A stretch of DNA of 64,000 bases from VRUE01 sp963718775 (GTDB lineage Bacteria > Actinomycetota > Thermoleophilia > Solirubrobacterales > 70-9), in the NCBI GenBank assembly GCA_963718775.1, contig OY970377.1, forward strand, positions 310,001 through 374,000, in the 5' to 3' direction. Shown in pieces: positions 55,886-64,000 of the stretch. The stretch's first letter is position 1; each line of letters begins with the position of its first letter. Both the position numbers and the translations under genes were made by a program. Under the pieces are notes generated by a model. It searched no databases. It was not told where the DNA came from and worked only from the letters and a program-made list of their open reading frames with translations.

Positions 55886-56701
55886 ATGAGCGACGCGGTG
55901 GATCTGGAAGCGGTTAAGCAGGCGCAACAGAAGACCTGGTCGGAGGGCGATTTCTCGATGGTCGCCGGGGTGATCACGAGGGTCGCCGACGAGCTGGTCG
56001 AAGCGCTTGACATCGTCCCCGACGAGCGGGTCCTGGACGTCGCCTGTGGCAGCGGCAACGGCGCCCTGGCGGCAGCGCGGCGGGCCTGGGGCAACACCGT
56101 CGGCGTCGACTTCGTGCCGGCCCTGCTCGAGCGGGGACGCGAGCGCGCCGCGGCCGAGCGCCTCGACGTCGAGTTCGTCGAGGGCGACGCCGCCGATCTG
56201 CCCTTCGGCGATGGCGAGTTCGACGTCGTGATTTCGATCTTCGGGGCGATGTTCGCGCCCGAACACGAGAAGACCGCAGCGGAGCTGCTGCGAACCTGCA
56301 AGCCCGGAGGCCGAATCGGCATGGCGAACTGGGTCCCGGACGGAGGCGTCGGCAAGATGTTCATGACGATCGCCAAACACGCCCCTCCCCCGCCCGGTGT
56401 CACCTCACCGCTGCTCTGGGGGACCGAGGACCACCTGCGCGAGCTGTTCGGCGACGCGATCTCGGACCTGCGTGTCGAGCGTCGAGCGGCGCGCCAGGCC
56501 TTCCGCTCAGCCGACCACTTCCTCGACTTCTTCCGCACCTACTTCGGCCCCACCAAGGTCGCCTACGAGCGGGTCGGCCCCGAGGGCGAGGAGGCCCTCA
56601 CGGCGGACTTGAAGGCATACCTGGAGGAGCACAACAAGGCCGGCGAGCGGGCGCTGGTGCTCGAACCCGAGTACCTGCAGGTGACAGCGCTGCGGGCCTA
56701 G
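55886..56701 (+). CDS. Class I SAM-dependent methyltransferase
   Basis: The 271-residue enzyme has the SAM-binding motif VLDVACGSGNGALAAARR, VGVDFVPALLERGRERA, FVEGDAADLPFGDGEFDVVISIFGAMF and a C-terminal substrate region (WGTEDHLRELFGDAISDL, FFRTYFGPTKVAYERV). This pattern is common in small-molecule methyltransferases. The ATG at 55886 has AAGGGAG upstream; a longer frame reaches into palindrome H and is not favoured. Confidence 0.87.
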   Translation: MSDAVDLEAVKQAQQKTWSEGDFSMVAGVITRVADELVEALDIVPDERVLDVACGSGNGALAAARRAWGNTVGVDFVPALLERGRERAAAERLDVEFVEGDAADLPFGDGEFDVVISIFGAMFAPEHEKTAAELLRTCKPGGRIGMANWVPDGGVGKMFMTIAKHAPPPPGVTSPLLWGTEDHLRELFGDAISDLRVERRAARQAFRSADHFLDFFRTYFGPTKVAYERVGPEGEEALTADLKAYLEEHNKAGERALVLEPEYLQVTALRA

Positions 56702-56728
56702 TCAAAGGCAATGCGTTCAAGCAGCTGA

Positions 56729-56875
56729 CTAGGAGGCCGGCTTGAAGACGCGGATCACGCCACCGATCAGCAAGACGGTGAAGAAGACCATGCCGGCCAC
56801 CGGGCCGCCCTGCCCGAAGGCGTAGGAGAGCGTCATCGCGGCGAGGGCCAAGAAGAGTGTCACGACCATTCCCAT
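56729..56875 (-). CDS. Small two-helix membrane protein after trpA
   Basis: A 48-codon frame reads MGMVVTLFLALAAMTLSYAF, a short GQGGP turn, then MVFFTVLLIGGVIRVF and a stop. Both halves are transmembrane-like, and the start lies 13 bp after the trpA stop in the same direction, with only a weak AGGA upstream. It has the look of a real small membrane protein co-transcribed with the trp genes. No family is recognised. Confidence 0.5.
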   Translation of the reverse strand: MGMVVTLFLALAAMTLSYAFGQGGPVAGMVFFTVLLIGGVIRVFKPAS

Positions 56876-56887
56876 GCGGCGCGAATC

Positions 56888-57708
56888 CTAACCGCCGAGG
56901 GCGACGCGCGTCTCGCGCAGGAACGCGCCGACCGCGTCGGCAGCTGCCTCGGTACCGCCGGCCTCGCCCGCGGCGCGAACGAGGCGGCTGCCGATGATGA
57001 CGCCGTCGGCGACGCGCCCCACCTCGGCCGCCTGGGCAGGCGTGCCGATGCCGAAGCCGACCGCGACCGGCACCTCTGCCTCGGCCTTGGTCGCGGCGAC
57101 CAGGTCGGCGAGCGATGCCGGCAGCTCCTCGCGCTCACCGGTCGTGCCGACGGTGGAGACGACGTAGACGAAGCCCTCGGCGACCGCGCAGATGCGGGCG
57201 CGTCGCTCGGCAGGCGTGGTCGGCGCAACCAGCGGAACGAGCGCCAGACCAGCGTCGCCGAGAGCCGTCGCGTATCGGCCTCCGCTTCCTCGAGCGGCAG
57301 GTCAGGGACGATCGCCCCGGCGGCGCCGGCGGCGAGAGCGCGGCGAGCGAACTCCACCGCTCCTCCATGGGCCAGCACCATGTTGGTGTAGACCATCAGC
57401 ACGACCGGGACGCGATCGGAGATCGCCTCGCAGACCTCCAGCGCCGTCTCCAGCGTCGCCCCGGCCCCGAGCGCCGCGGTGGCGGCAGCGTGAATCGTCG
57501 GCCCATCGGCGAGCGGATCGGAGAAAGGCACGCCAAGCTCGACCAGATCGGCACCCGAATCGGCATAGGCCTCAGCGACCGCAAGCGAGGTCTCCCGATC
57601 AGGGAAGCCGGCCATCATGTACGGCATCAGGGCAGCCCGGCCCTCACCGCGGACCCCCTCGAAGGCGGCGGCGATACGCGCGGCGCCGGTAACCGTCGCC
57701 TCAGCCAC
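56888..57708 (-). CDS. trpA: Tryptophan synthase alpha subunit (one frameshift)
   Basis: TrpA cleaves indole-3-glycerol phosphate to indole. Motifs: MPYMMAGFPDRETSLAVAEA, GADLVELGVPFSDPLADGPT with the catalytic Glu and Asp, VPVVLMVYTNMVLAHG, GAIVPDLPLEEAEAD; then, after a lost base near 57270, LALVPLVAPTTPAERRARI, EGFVYVVSTVGTTG and GFGIGTPAQAAEV. The GTG start overlaps the trpB stop by 8 bp. Repaired length is 273 residues. Confidence 0.93.
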
Positions 57709-58868
57709 CTGTTCTCTCCAGCACCTCAGCAAGATCCTTGTCGCCCCGCCCGGAGAGACAGAGCACGTCGTAGCCCTCGCCGCCGCCGTTCTCCAAGCAG
57801 CCAGGCGATCGCGTGCGAGGACTCCAGCGCCGGGATGATCCCCTCGAGGCGAGTCAGCGCCTGGAAGGCGGCCAGCGCCTGCGTATCGGTGACCGCGAAA
57901 TAGCTGGCCCGGCCGGTGTCGCGCAGGTGGGCGTGCTCGGGGACCGACACCGGGGTAGTCGAGGCCAGCCGAGATCGAGTGGGCCTCGAGGATCTGGCCC
58001 TCCTCGTCGGCGATCACCGAGGAGAGCGAGCCGTGCAGGACGCCGGTGCGGCCCTCGCCGAGCGAGGCGCCGTGACGATCGGTGTCGAGGCCCTCGCCGG
58101 CCGCCTCGACGCCGATCAGCTCGACCTCCGCGTCGTCGATGAACGGGGTGAAGATGCCGATCGAGTTGGAGCCGCCGCCGACGCAGGCGATCACCCGCGC
58201 CGGCAGGGAGCCCTCGGCGGCGAGCGCCTGCTCGCGCGCCTCGTCGCCGATCACCCGCTGCAGGTCGCGGACCAGGGCCGGGAAGGGCGCCGGGCCGACC
58301 GCCGAGCCGATCACGTAGTGGGTCGTCTCGACGTTGGCGACCCAGTCGCGGATCGCGGCGCTGACCGCCTCCTTGAGCGTGCGAGCGCCCGCCTCGACCG
58401 GGACGACCTCGGCGCCGAGCAGGCCCATGCGCTCGACGTTGGGGTGCTGGCGGCGGATGTCCTCCGAGCCCATGTAGACGACGCACTCGAGACCGAGCAG
58501 GGCGCAGGCGGTGGCGGTGGCGACGCCGTGCTGGCCGGCGCCGGTCTCGGCGATCACCCGCGGCTTGCCCATCCGCTCGGCGAGCAGCGCCTGGCCGATC
58601 GCGTTGTTGATCTTGTGGGCGCCGGTGTGGGCGAGGTCCTCGCGCTTCAGGTAGACAGTGCGACCGGCGCGCTCGGAGAGCCGCTCGGCGAGGTAGAGCG
58701 GCGTCGGCCGGCCGATGAAGTCGCGGTGCAGCAGCGCCAGGCGCTCGCCGAAAGCGGATCCTCGCGCGCCTCGCTCCAGGCCTCGGTCAGCTCGTCGAGC
58801 GCCGCGATCAGCGTCTCGGGCACGTAGCGCCCCCCGTAGGGGCCGAATCGCTCCTCGACTGCGCTCAT
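57701..58868 (-). CDS. trpB: Tryptophan synthase beta subunit (three frameshifts)
   Basis: TrpB joins indole and serine using PLP. SAVEERFGPYGGRYVPETL opens it; LKREDLAHTGAHKINNAIGQ holds the PLP lysine, then ETGAGQHGVATATACALLG and the phosphate-binding CVGGGSNSIGIF; it closes on the C-terminal serine/glycine stretch. Breaks lie near 58757 (loss), 57950 and 57797 (gains); net span 3n+1, repaired length 388 residues. Its ATG overlaps the trpF stop. Confidence 0.94.
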
Positions 58869-59499
58869 GCAGACGGGACGCTAGCCGCCTTGGCGGCCTC
58901 GAAGAAGGCAGCCATCGCCGCGTGGTCCTTGCGGCCGGGCTCGGCCTCGACCCCGCTGGCCACGTCGACCGCATAGGGATGGGTGACGGCGATCGCCTCG
59001 GCGACGTTTTCGGGGCGCAGCCCCCCGGCGACGATCGCCGGCACCTCGGAGCGCCGCTCGCGCAGCAGCCCCCAGTCGAAGCTTTCGCCGGTGCCGCCCC
59101 AGAGCCCTTTGCCGCGCCGGTCGAAGAGGTGGAAGTCGGTGCGAAAGGCCTCGGCGCCGTGGATGTCGGCGGCGCTCGACGACGTGGATCGCCTTGATCA
59201 CCTTGACCCCGGTGCGTCGCGCCACCTCGGCGCAGAACTGCGGCCCCTCTTCCCCGTTCAGCTGCACCATCGTCAGCCCCGCGTCCTCGACCGCCTTGGC
59301 GACTTCCTCCAGCTCGGGATTGACGAAGACGCCGACCACCTCGCACTTCCTGCGAAAGGCGGCGCAGATCGCGCCGCTTCCCAGCCTCCACCGCCCGCGG
59401 GCTCTCGTCGTAGTGGATCAGCCCGATCGCCCAGGCCCCGAGCCGCACGGCCTCCGCCGCGTCGTCCAGATTGGTGATCCCACAGATCTTTACCCGCAT
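58865..59499 (-). CDS. trpF: Phosphoribosylanthranilate isomerase (two frameshifts)
   Basis: The N terminus RVKICGITNLDDAAEAVRLG has the catalytic Cys; further parts are AIGLIHYDESPRAV, VVGVFVNPELEEVAKAVEDAG, MVQLNGEEGPQFC, and in the last frame FDWGLL, AGGLRPENVAEAI and YAVDVASGVEAEPGRKD. Breaks near 59383 and 59178, each an extra base (span 3n+2), give 210 residues. It follows htrA, not trpC. Confidence 0.92.
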
Positions 59500-60714
59500 G
59501 CCCCCAGAGTACGGGAGCGCGCTCTTCGGCCGAGGCGGGGCGCACGCCGAGAGTGACCGTGACGGTCTTGACTTGCCTTCCTCCGGCTGCACGGTCAGCT
59601 CCATCTCGTCGCCGGGCTTGGCGCCGTTGACCGCGTTGATCACGTCTTCCATCGCGGCGATCTTCTTGCCGTCGACCTCGGTGATGATGTCGCCGCCGAG
59701 GCGGACGTTGGCGCCTTCGATCGTCGCCTCGGTGTCGCCGCCTTCGATGCCGGCCTTGTCGGCCGGCCCGCCCTTGACGACTTCGTTGACGAGCACGCCC
59801 TCGTCGACCGGCAGCTTCAGCGCCTTGGCGAGGTCCGGGGTGATGCTGCCGCCGCTGATGCCGAGGTAGGCGTGCTCGACCTTGCCGTTCTCCTCGAGTC
59901 TGCTGGACGACTTCGCGCGCCGTGTTGATCGGGACCGCGAAGCCGATGCCGACGTTGCCGTCGCCGCCGCCGGTCTGGATCTGCGAGTTGATCCCGATCA
60001 CGCTGCCGGTCGCGTCGATCAGCGGGCCGCCGGAGTTGCCGGGGTTGATCGCCGCGTCGGTCTGGATCACGTGCGAGATCGAGAAGCCGTTGGGCGCCTG
60101 GATCTGGCGCTGGAGCGCGGAGACGATGCCGCCGGTGACGGTGCGGTCGAGGCCGAACGGGTTGCCGATCGCGACGACCGGGTCGCCGACTTCGACCTTC
60201 GAGGAGTCGCCGAGCGCGAGCGGGTGGAGCTGCTCGGCCGGCACGTCGACCTTGAGCAGGGCGACGTCGGTCGCCGGGTCGGTGCCGACGACCTCGGCCG
60301 TGTGGCTGGTCTCCGAGGAGCCGAGCTTGACCTCGACCTCGTCCGCCCCTTCGACCACGTGGTTGTTGGTGAGGATGTGGCCTTCGGTGTCGATCAGGAA
60401 GCCGGAGCCGGTCGCGATCGCCGCCGCCTTCGGCTTCGCCGAAGGGGCTGAGGCCGGAGGATTCTTCGGCGGACTGCTGGGCTTCGATGAAGGCGACCCC
60501 CTGCCCGTCGCGCCGGTAGATCTGGTTGACGACGTTGGCGTCGCTCGCTGTCCTTGACGGCGATCGGCGCCGACGAGCGCGCCTGGGCGACCGTCGGTCG
60601 AGCCGCTCTCTCGGCGTCGATCCAGCCGGCGGCGATCGCGACCCAGCCGAAGGCGGCGACGACGGCGCCGCCGAGGAGGGCCGAGCCGAAGGAGCTGCGA
60701 AAGAAGCGCCTCAT
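59500..60714 (-). CDS. HtrA/DegP-type serine protease (S1C) inside the trp cluster (about four frameshifts)
   Basis: A membrane-anchored protease of about 390 residues: basic start and one helix (SALLGGAVVAAFGWVAIAAG), a trypsin-like domain with the full triad (LTNNHVVEGAD, DPATDVALLKVDV, DAAINPGNSGGPL) and a PDZ domain (VLVNEVVKGGPADKAGIEGG ... GDIITEVDGKKIA). It would degrade or sense damaged proteins outside the membrane. Breaks near 60545, 60432, 59896 and 59569. The exact 3' end is unclear; the frame VKTVTVTLGVRPASAEE runs up to the trpF start. It splits trpC from trpF. Confidence 0.87.
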
Positions 60715-60790
60715 CGGCGATCAACTGTAGAGAGCGCTTCCTCAGCAATTCCTAAACGATGCCCAAGGGGACGCTAAAAGCGACGCCAGC

Positions 60791-61597
60791 TCAGGGCAGG
60801 TGGTGCTCGCGGGTGCCCTCGTCGGCGCCGGTCAGCTCGCGCGTCTTCGCCTCGGGGTCGGCGGCGCTCATCAGCGCGCTCGCCGATCAGGACCGCGTCG
60901 ACGCCGACCCGCTCCAGCTCCTCGAGCTCGGCCCGCGCGGAGATGCCGCTCTCGGCGACGACCGTCTTGCCCGCCGGCACGTCGGGCATCAGCTCGTAGG
61001 TGGTGGCGACGTCGACCGTGCCCTCGTCGAGGTTGCGGTTGTTGATCCCGATCACGTCGGCGTCGAGCTCCAGCGCCCGCTCCAGCTCGCTCGTCGTCGT
61101 GGACCTCGACCAGGCAGTCGAGGTCGAGGCCGCGCGCCTCGCCGTACAGCTCGCCGCAGCTCGGCGTCGTCGAGGGCACGGACGATCAGCAGCACCGCGT
61201 CGGCGCCGTTGACCGCCGCCTCGTAGAGCTGGTAGGGGTCGACGATGAAGTCCTTGCGCAGGATCGGCAGGTCGCAGGCGGCGCGCGCCGCGCGCAGGTC
61301 CTCGAGCGAGCCGCCGAAGTGGCGTTCGTCGGTGAGCACCGAGAGCGCCGCCGCGCCGCCGCGCTCGTAGGCGCCGACCTGCTCGGCGACGGTCGCGGTC
61401 GGCGGAGATCTCACCGGCGCTCGGCGAGCGCCGCTTGAACTCGGCGATCAGCGAGAGGCCGGGCCGGACCAGCGCCTCGCTGAAGGGCCGGTCCTCGCCG
61501 CGGCCGGACAGGCTGCGACTCGAGGTCCGCCTGCGGGACCTGCGCCGCGGCGCTCCTCCACCCCGTCGCGCGCCGCGGAGATCAGCTGCTCGATCAT
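60791..61597 (-). CDS. trpC: Indole-3-glycerol-phosphate synthase (six frameshifts)
   Basis: Repaired length is about 266 residues: IEQLISAARDGVEER, LSLIAEFKRRSPSAGEIS with the conserved catalytic Lys, YERGGAAALSVLTDERHFGGS, LPILRKDFIVDPYQLYEA, VIGINNRNLDEGTVD, VAESGISARAELEEL. Breaks near 61548, 61511, 61397, 61155, 61091 and 60869 are all apparent one-base gains; six gains restore the 3n span. The enzyme closes the indole ring before TrpA. Confidence 0.92.
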
Positions 61598-61618
61598 TCC
61601 CACTGAGCCGGACGAAGC

Positions 61619-62650
61619 CTAGACGCCGGAGCCGGCGGTCGCTGCAATCAGCCGCTCGAGCAGCTCGCTGCGCCGCGCCGGAGTCGATCGCCTCGGCGGC
61701 CTTCTCGACGCCCTCGCCGAGGCTCCGGCGACGCCGCCGACGTAGATCGCGGCGCCGGCGTTGAGCAGGACCAGGTCGCGGCGCGGGCCCGCGCTCGCCG
61801 GCGAGCACGGCGCGCGAGGCGGCGGCGTTCTCCTCCGGGGTGCCGCCGGCGACGTCCTCCAGCTCGCGCCGCGGCGAGGCCGAACTCGCCCGGCTCGACG
61901 AACCACTCCTCGGTGCGCCCGTCGGCGACCTCGATCACCCGGGTGCGGGCGGAGATCGAGAGCTCGTCGACGCCGTCCTCGGCGGCGACGACCATCGCCC
62001 GCACGCTGCCGAGGCCGACCAGCGCCTCGGCGATCGTCTCCTGGTAGTGGCGGTCGGAGACGCCGAGCAGCTGGCGCTCGGCGCCGGCCGGGTTGGTCAG
62101 CGGGCCGAGGAAGTTGAAGATCGTCCGCACGCCGAGCTCCTTGCGGACCGGGACGACGTGGGCCATCGCCGCGTGGTGGCGGGGGGCGAACATGAAGCCG
62201 AAGCCGACCTCGTCGATGCAGCGGCCGACCTGCTCGGGGTCGAGCTCGATGTTGACGCCGAGCGCCTCGAGCAGGTCGGCGGAGCCGCACTTGCTGGTGT
62301 TGGAGCGGTTGCCGTGCTTGGCGACGGCGCAGCCGGCCGCCGCGGCGACCAGCGCCGCGGTGGTCGAGACGTTGAAGGTCGAGGGGCCGCCGCCGGTGCC
62401 GGCGGTGTCGACCAGGTCGTCGCGCGAGGTCTCGACCGGGGCGGCCAGCGAGCGCATCGTCCGCGCCAGGCCGACCAGCTCGGGCACCGTCTCCCCCTTC
62501 GCCCGCAGGGCGATCAGGAAGGCGCCGGTCTGCACCTCGCTCGGCGCGCCCCTCCATGATCTCGGCGAGCACCGCGGCGGCGTGGTCGGCGGTCAGGTGG
62601 TCGCCCGCGCAGACCGCGTCGATCGCCCGGGTGACGACGTCGTTCGGCAT
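61619..62650 (-). CDS. trpD: Anthranilate phosphoribosyltransferase (five frameshifts)
   Basis: About 342 residues once repaired: AIMEGRA-type first helices (LTADHAAAVLAEIMEGRAE), then FLIALRAKGETVPELVGLAR, DLVDTAGTGGGPSTFNVSTT (phosphate-binding loop GTGG), AKHGNRSNTSKCGSADLLEALG and IFNFLGPLTNPAGAERQL. Breaks near 62542, 61867, 61796, 61727 and 61676. The ATG at 62650 follows hairpin G by 16 bp. It makes phosphoribosylanthranilate. Confidence 0.93.
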   Translation of the reverse strand: MPNDVVTRAIDAVCAGDHLTADHAAAVLAEIMEGRAERGADRRLPDRPAGEGGDGARAGRPGADDALAGRPGRDLARRPGRHRRHRRRPLDLQRLDHRGAGRRGGRLRRRQARQPLQHQQVRLRRPARGARRQHRARPRAGRPLHRRGRLRLHVRPPPPRGDGPRRPGPQGARRADDLQLPRPADQPGRRRAPAARRLRPPLPGDDRRGAGRPRQRAGDGRRRRGRRRRALDLRPHPGDRGRRRAHRGVVRRAGRVRPRRGASWRTSPAAPRRRTPPPRAPCSPASAGPRRDLVLLNAGAAIYVGGVAGASARASRRPPRRSTPARRSELLERLIAATAGSGV

Positions 62651-62665
62651 CACCCGTCCACCCCG

Positions 62666-62709
62666 TTCCGGTGCGCTTTATGTACCTGCGGATGCAAAGC
62701 GCACCGGAA
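62666..62709. repeat. Hairpin G between trpG and trpD
   Basis: Perfect 14-bp arms, ttccggtgcgcttt (62666) and aaagcgcaccggaa (62696-62709), with a 16-base loop. It begins 2 bp after the trpG stop and ends 15 bp before trpD, the only sizeable spacer inside the trp cluster. It could adjust the trpG/trpD transcript or be another member of the dispersed palindromes. Confidence 0.8.
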
Positions 62710-62711
62710 GC

Positions 62712-63277
62712 TCATCGGGTCTCCAGGAAGTTGGCCAGCAGATGCTTGCCCTGCGGGGTGAGCACCGACTCGGGGTGGAACTGGACGCCCTCGGCGGGCA
62801 GCTCGCGGTGGCGGGCGCCCATCACGACGTCGCCGAGGCTGGCGCTCAGCTCGAGCTCGTCGGGCAGGTCGGGGTCGGCGACCAGCGAGTGGTAGCGGCC
62901 GGCGACCAGCGGGCTGGGCAGGCCGGCGTAGATCGGTCCGGCCGTCGTGCTCGACCTCGGCGTCCTTGCCGTGGATCGGCTCGCCCTGCACGGTGCGGCC
63001 GCCGAAGGCCTCGACCAGCGACTGGTGGCCGAGGCAGACGCCGAGCACCGGCGTGCCCGCCTCGGCGAAGCGCGCGGATCGCCTCGACCGAGATCCCGGC
63101 CTCGGCCGGCGTGCAGGGGCCCGGCGAGACGACGAGGCGGTCGGCGCCGCGCTCGAGCAGCTCGCCGACCTCGGCCTTGTCGTTGCGGACGACCTCGATC
63201 TCCGCCCCCAGCTCGCCCAGGTACTGGACGAGGTTGTAGGTGAAGCTGTCGTAGTTGTCGATGACGAGGACGCTCAT
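62712..63277 (-). CDS. trpG: Anthranilate synthase glutamine amidotransferase (two frameshifts)
   Basis: The 187-residue repaired subunit supplies ammonia to TrpE: VLVIDNYDSFTYNLVQYLGELG, LVVSPGPCTPAEAGIS, GVCLGHQSLVEAFGG with the nucleophilic Cys, and PAEGVQFHPESVLTP with the catalytic His and Glu. Breaks near 63073 and 62941, both gains (span 3n+2). It follows trpE by 10 bp. Confidence 0.94.
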
Positions 63278-63287
63278 CGCTCGCTCC

Positions 63288-64000
63288 TCAGGCCCAGTCC
63301 GGCTGCTCGCAGGCCAGCTCGACGGCGCGGAAGACCGCCTTGGCCTTGTTGACCGACTCGTTGTACTCGTAGGCGGGCTTGGCGTCGGCGACGGTGCCGC
63401 CGCCGGCCTGGACGTGGATCTGGCCGTCCTTGACGACGACGGTGCGGATGTGGATCGCCGTGTCGAGGTCGCCGTTCCAGGAGAGGTAGCCGATCGCGCC
63501 GCCGTAGGAGCAGCGCTTGACCTTCTCGAGCTCGTCGATGATCTGCATCGCCCGCACCTTGGGCGCGCCGGAGAGGGTGCCGGCGGGCAGCGCCGAGCGC
63601 AGCACGTCCATCGCCCCGACCCCCTCGCGCAGCGTGCCCGAGACCTGGCTGACGATGTGGAGGACGTGCGAGTAGGTCTCGACGACCATCAGCTCGTCGA
63701 CGCTCGACCGAGCCGTACTCGCAGACGCGGCCGAGGTCGTTGCGGCCGAGGTCGACCAGCATCACGTGCTCGGCCCGCTCCTTGGGGTCGTTGACGAGCC
63801 GCTCGGCGAGGCGGCGGTCCTCCTCCTCGTCGCCGCCGCGCGGGTAGGTGCCGGCGATCGGCCGCGTCTCGACCCGGCCGCCGGTGACCTTGACCAGCGG
63901 CTCGGGCGAGGCGCCGGCGATCTGGAAGTCGCCGAACTCGAGGAAGTACATGTAGGGCGAGGGGTTGACGGCGCGCAGGCCGCGGTAGACCGAGAAGGCC
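63288..64000 (-). CDS. trpE: Anthranilate synthase component I, C-terminal part (start beyond window, one frameshift)
   Basis: The last 237 residues of the chorismate-binding subunit: YMYFLEFGDFQIAGASPE, VETRPIAGTYPRGGDEEEDR, MLVDLGRNDLGRVCEYGSV, then after a break near 63704 VDELMVVETYSHVLHIVS, ALPAGTLSGAPKVRAMQIID, YGGAIGYLSWNGDLDTAI and QAGGGTVADAKPAYEYNE. All active-site blocks in this portion are present. It opens the trpE-G-D-C-htrA-F-B-A run. Confidence 0.95.

Noticed and set aside
57270..63704. Apparent placement of the indels at codon boundaries, often as an extra C between two G
   Set aside because: For each break several single-base edits restore the frame; the boundary pattern comes from how I parsed the codons and is not evidence.

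Overview
The window is about 64 kb of very GC-rich chromosomal DNA. Gene content (Rex, TsaB/RimI/TsaD, a CeoBC-like pair beside an APC-type permease, AbiEi-DUF559 genes, membrane-anchored ECF sigma, many GTG/TTG starts, LexA box of the Gram-positive type) fits an actinobacterium, most likely of the Thermoleophilia/Solirubrobacterales/Gaiellales kind. That placement is my inference from family resemblance, not a search. It is housekeeping-rich, with no prophage, rRNA or CRISPR array.

Layout. 0-4.8 kb: the end of an ABC exporter, lipoproteins, tRNA-Gln, an FAD oxidoreductase. 4.8-11.3 kb: two RCK/TrkA proteins, two APC permeases carrying C-terminal universal-stress domains, an FMN oxidase. 11.3-15.7 kb: palindromic elements, a truncated esterase, a SanA-like protein, the proton-pumping pyrophosphatase. 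15.7-24.7 kb: one long minus-strand run of GCS2, rex, a glutaredoxin-like gene, tsaD-rimI-tsaB, tsaE, type-4 uracil-DNA glycosylase, panB-panD-panC. 24.7-28.9 kb: ROK kinase and a sugar ABC importer. 28.9-33.7 kb: uvrA with a LexA box, an AbiEi-DUF559 gene bracketed by two related palindromes, a thioredoxin-TPR protein. 34-43 kb: PrpD-like, uvrB, MFS, lytic transglycosylase, coaE, rpsA. 43-53 kb: flavin oxidoreductase, YdcZ transporter, an ECF sigma factor with an extracytoplasmic tail, polA, CotH-like protein, malic enzyme. 53-56.7 kb: epimerase, PfkA, methyltransferase. 56.7-64 kb: the trp genes in the order trpE-G-D-C-[htrA]-F-B-A.

Two things stand out. First, the intergenic spaces hold at least ten long, mostly perfect palindromes (14-26 bp arms). 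Three of them (11.9, 13.5, 41.5 kb) share a conserved internal-loop motif and covarying but otherwise unrelated arms. Two more, related to each other, bracket the AbiEi-DUF559 gene at 32 kb. Second, about 46 single-base frameshifts interrupt otherwise excellent core genes (panD, uvrA, pfkA, every trp gene), concentrated at 22.9-33.3 and 53.7-64 kb, while 3.6-22.8 and 33.3-53.7 kb are almost clean. I read this as patchy sequence or assembly quality, not biology. For those genes I give the full reconstructed span.
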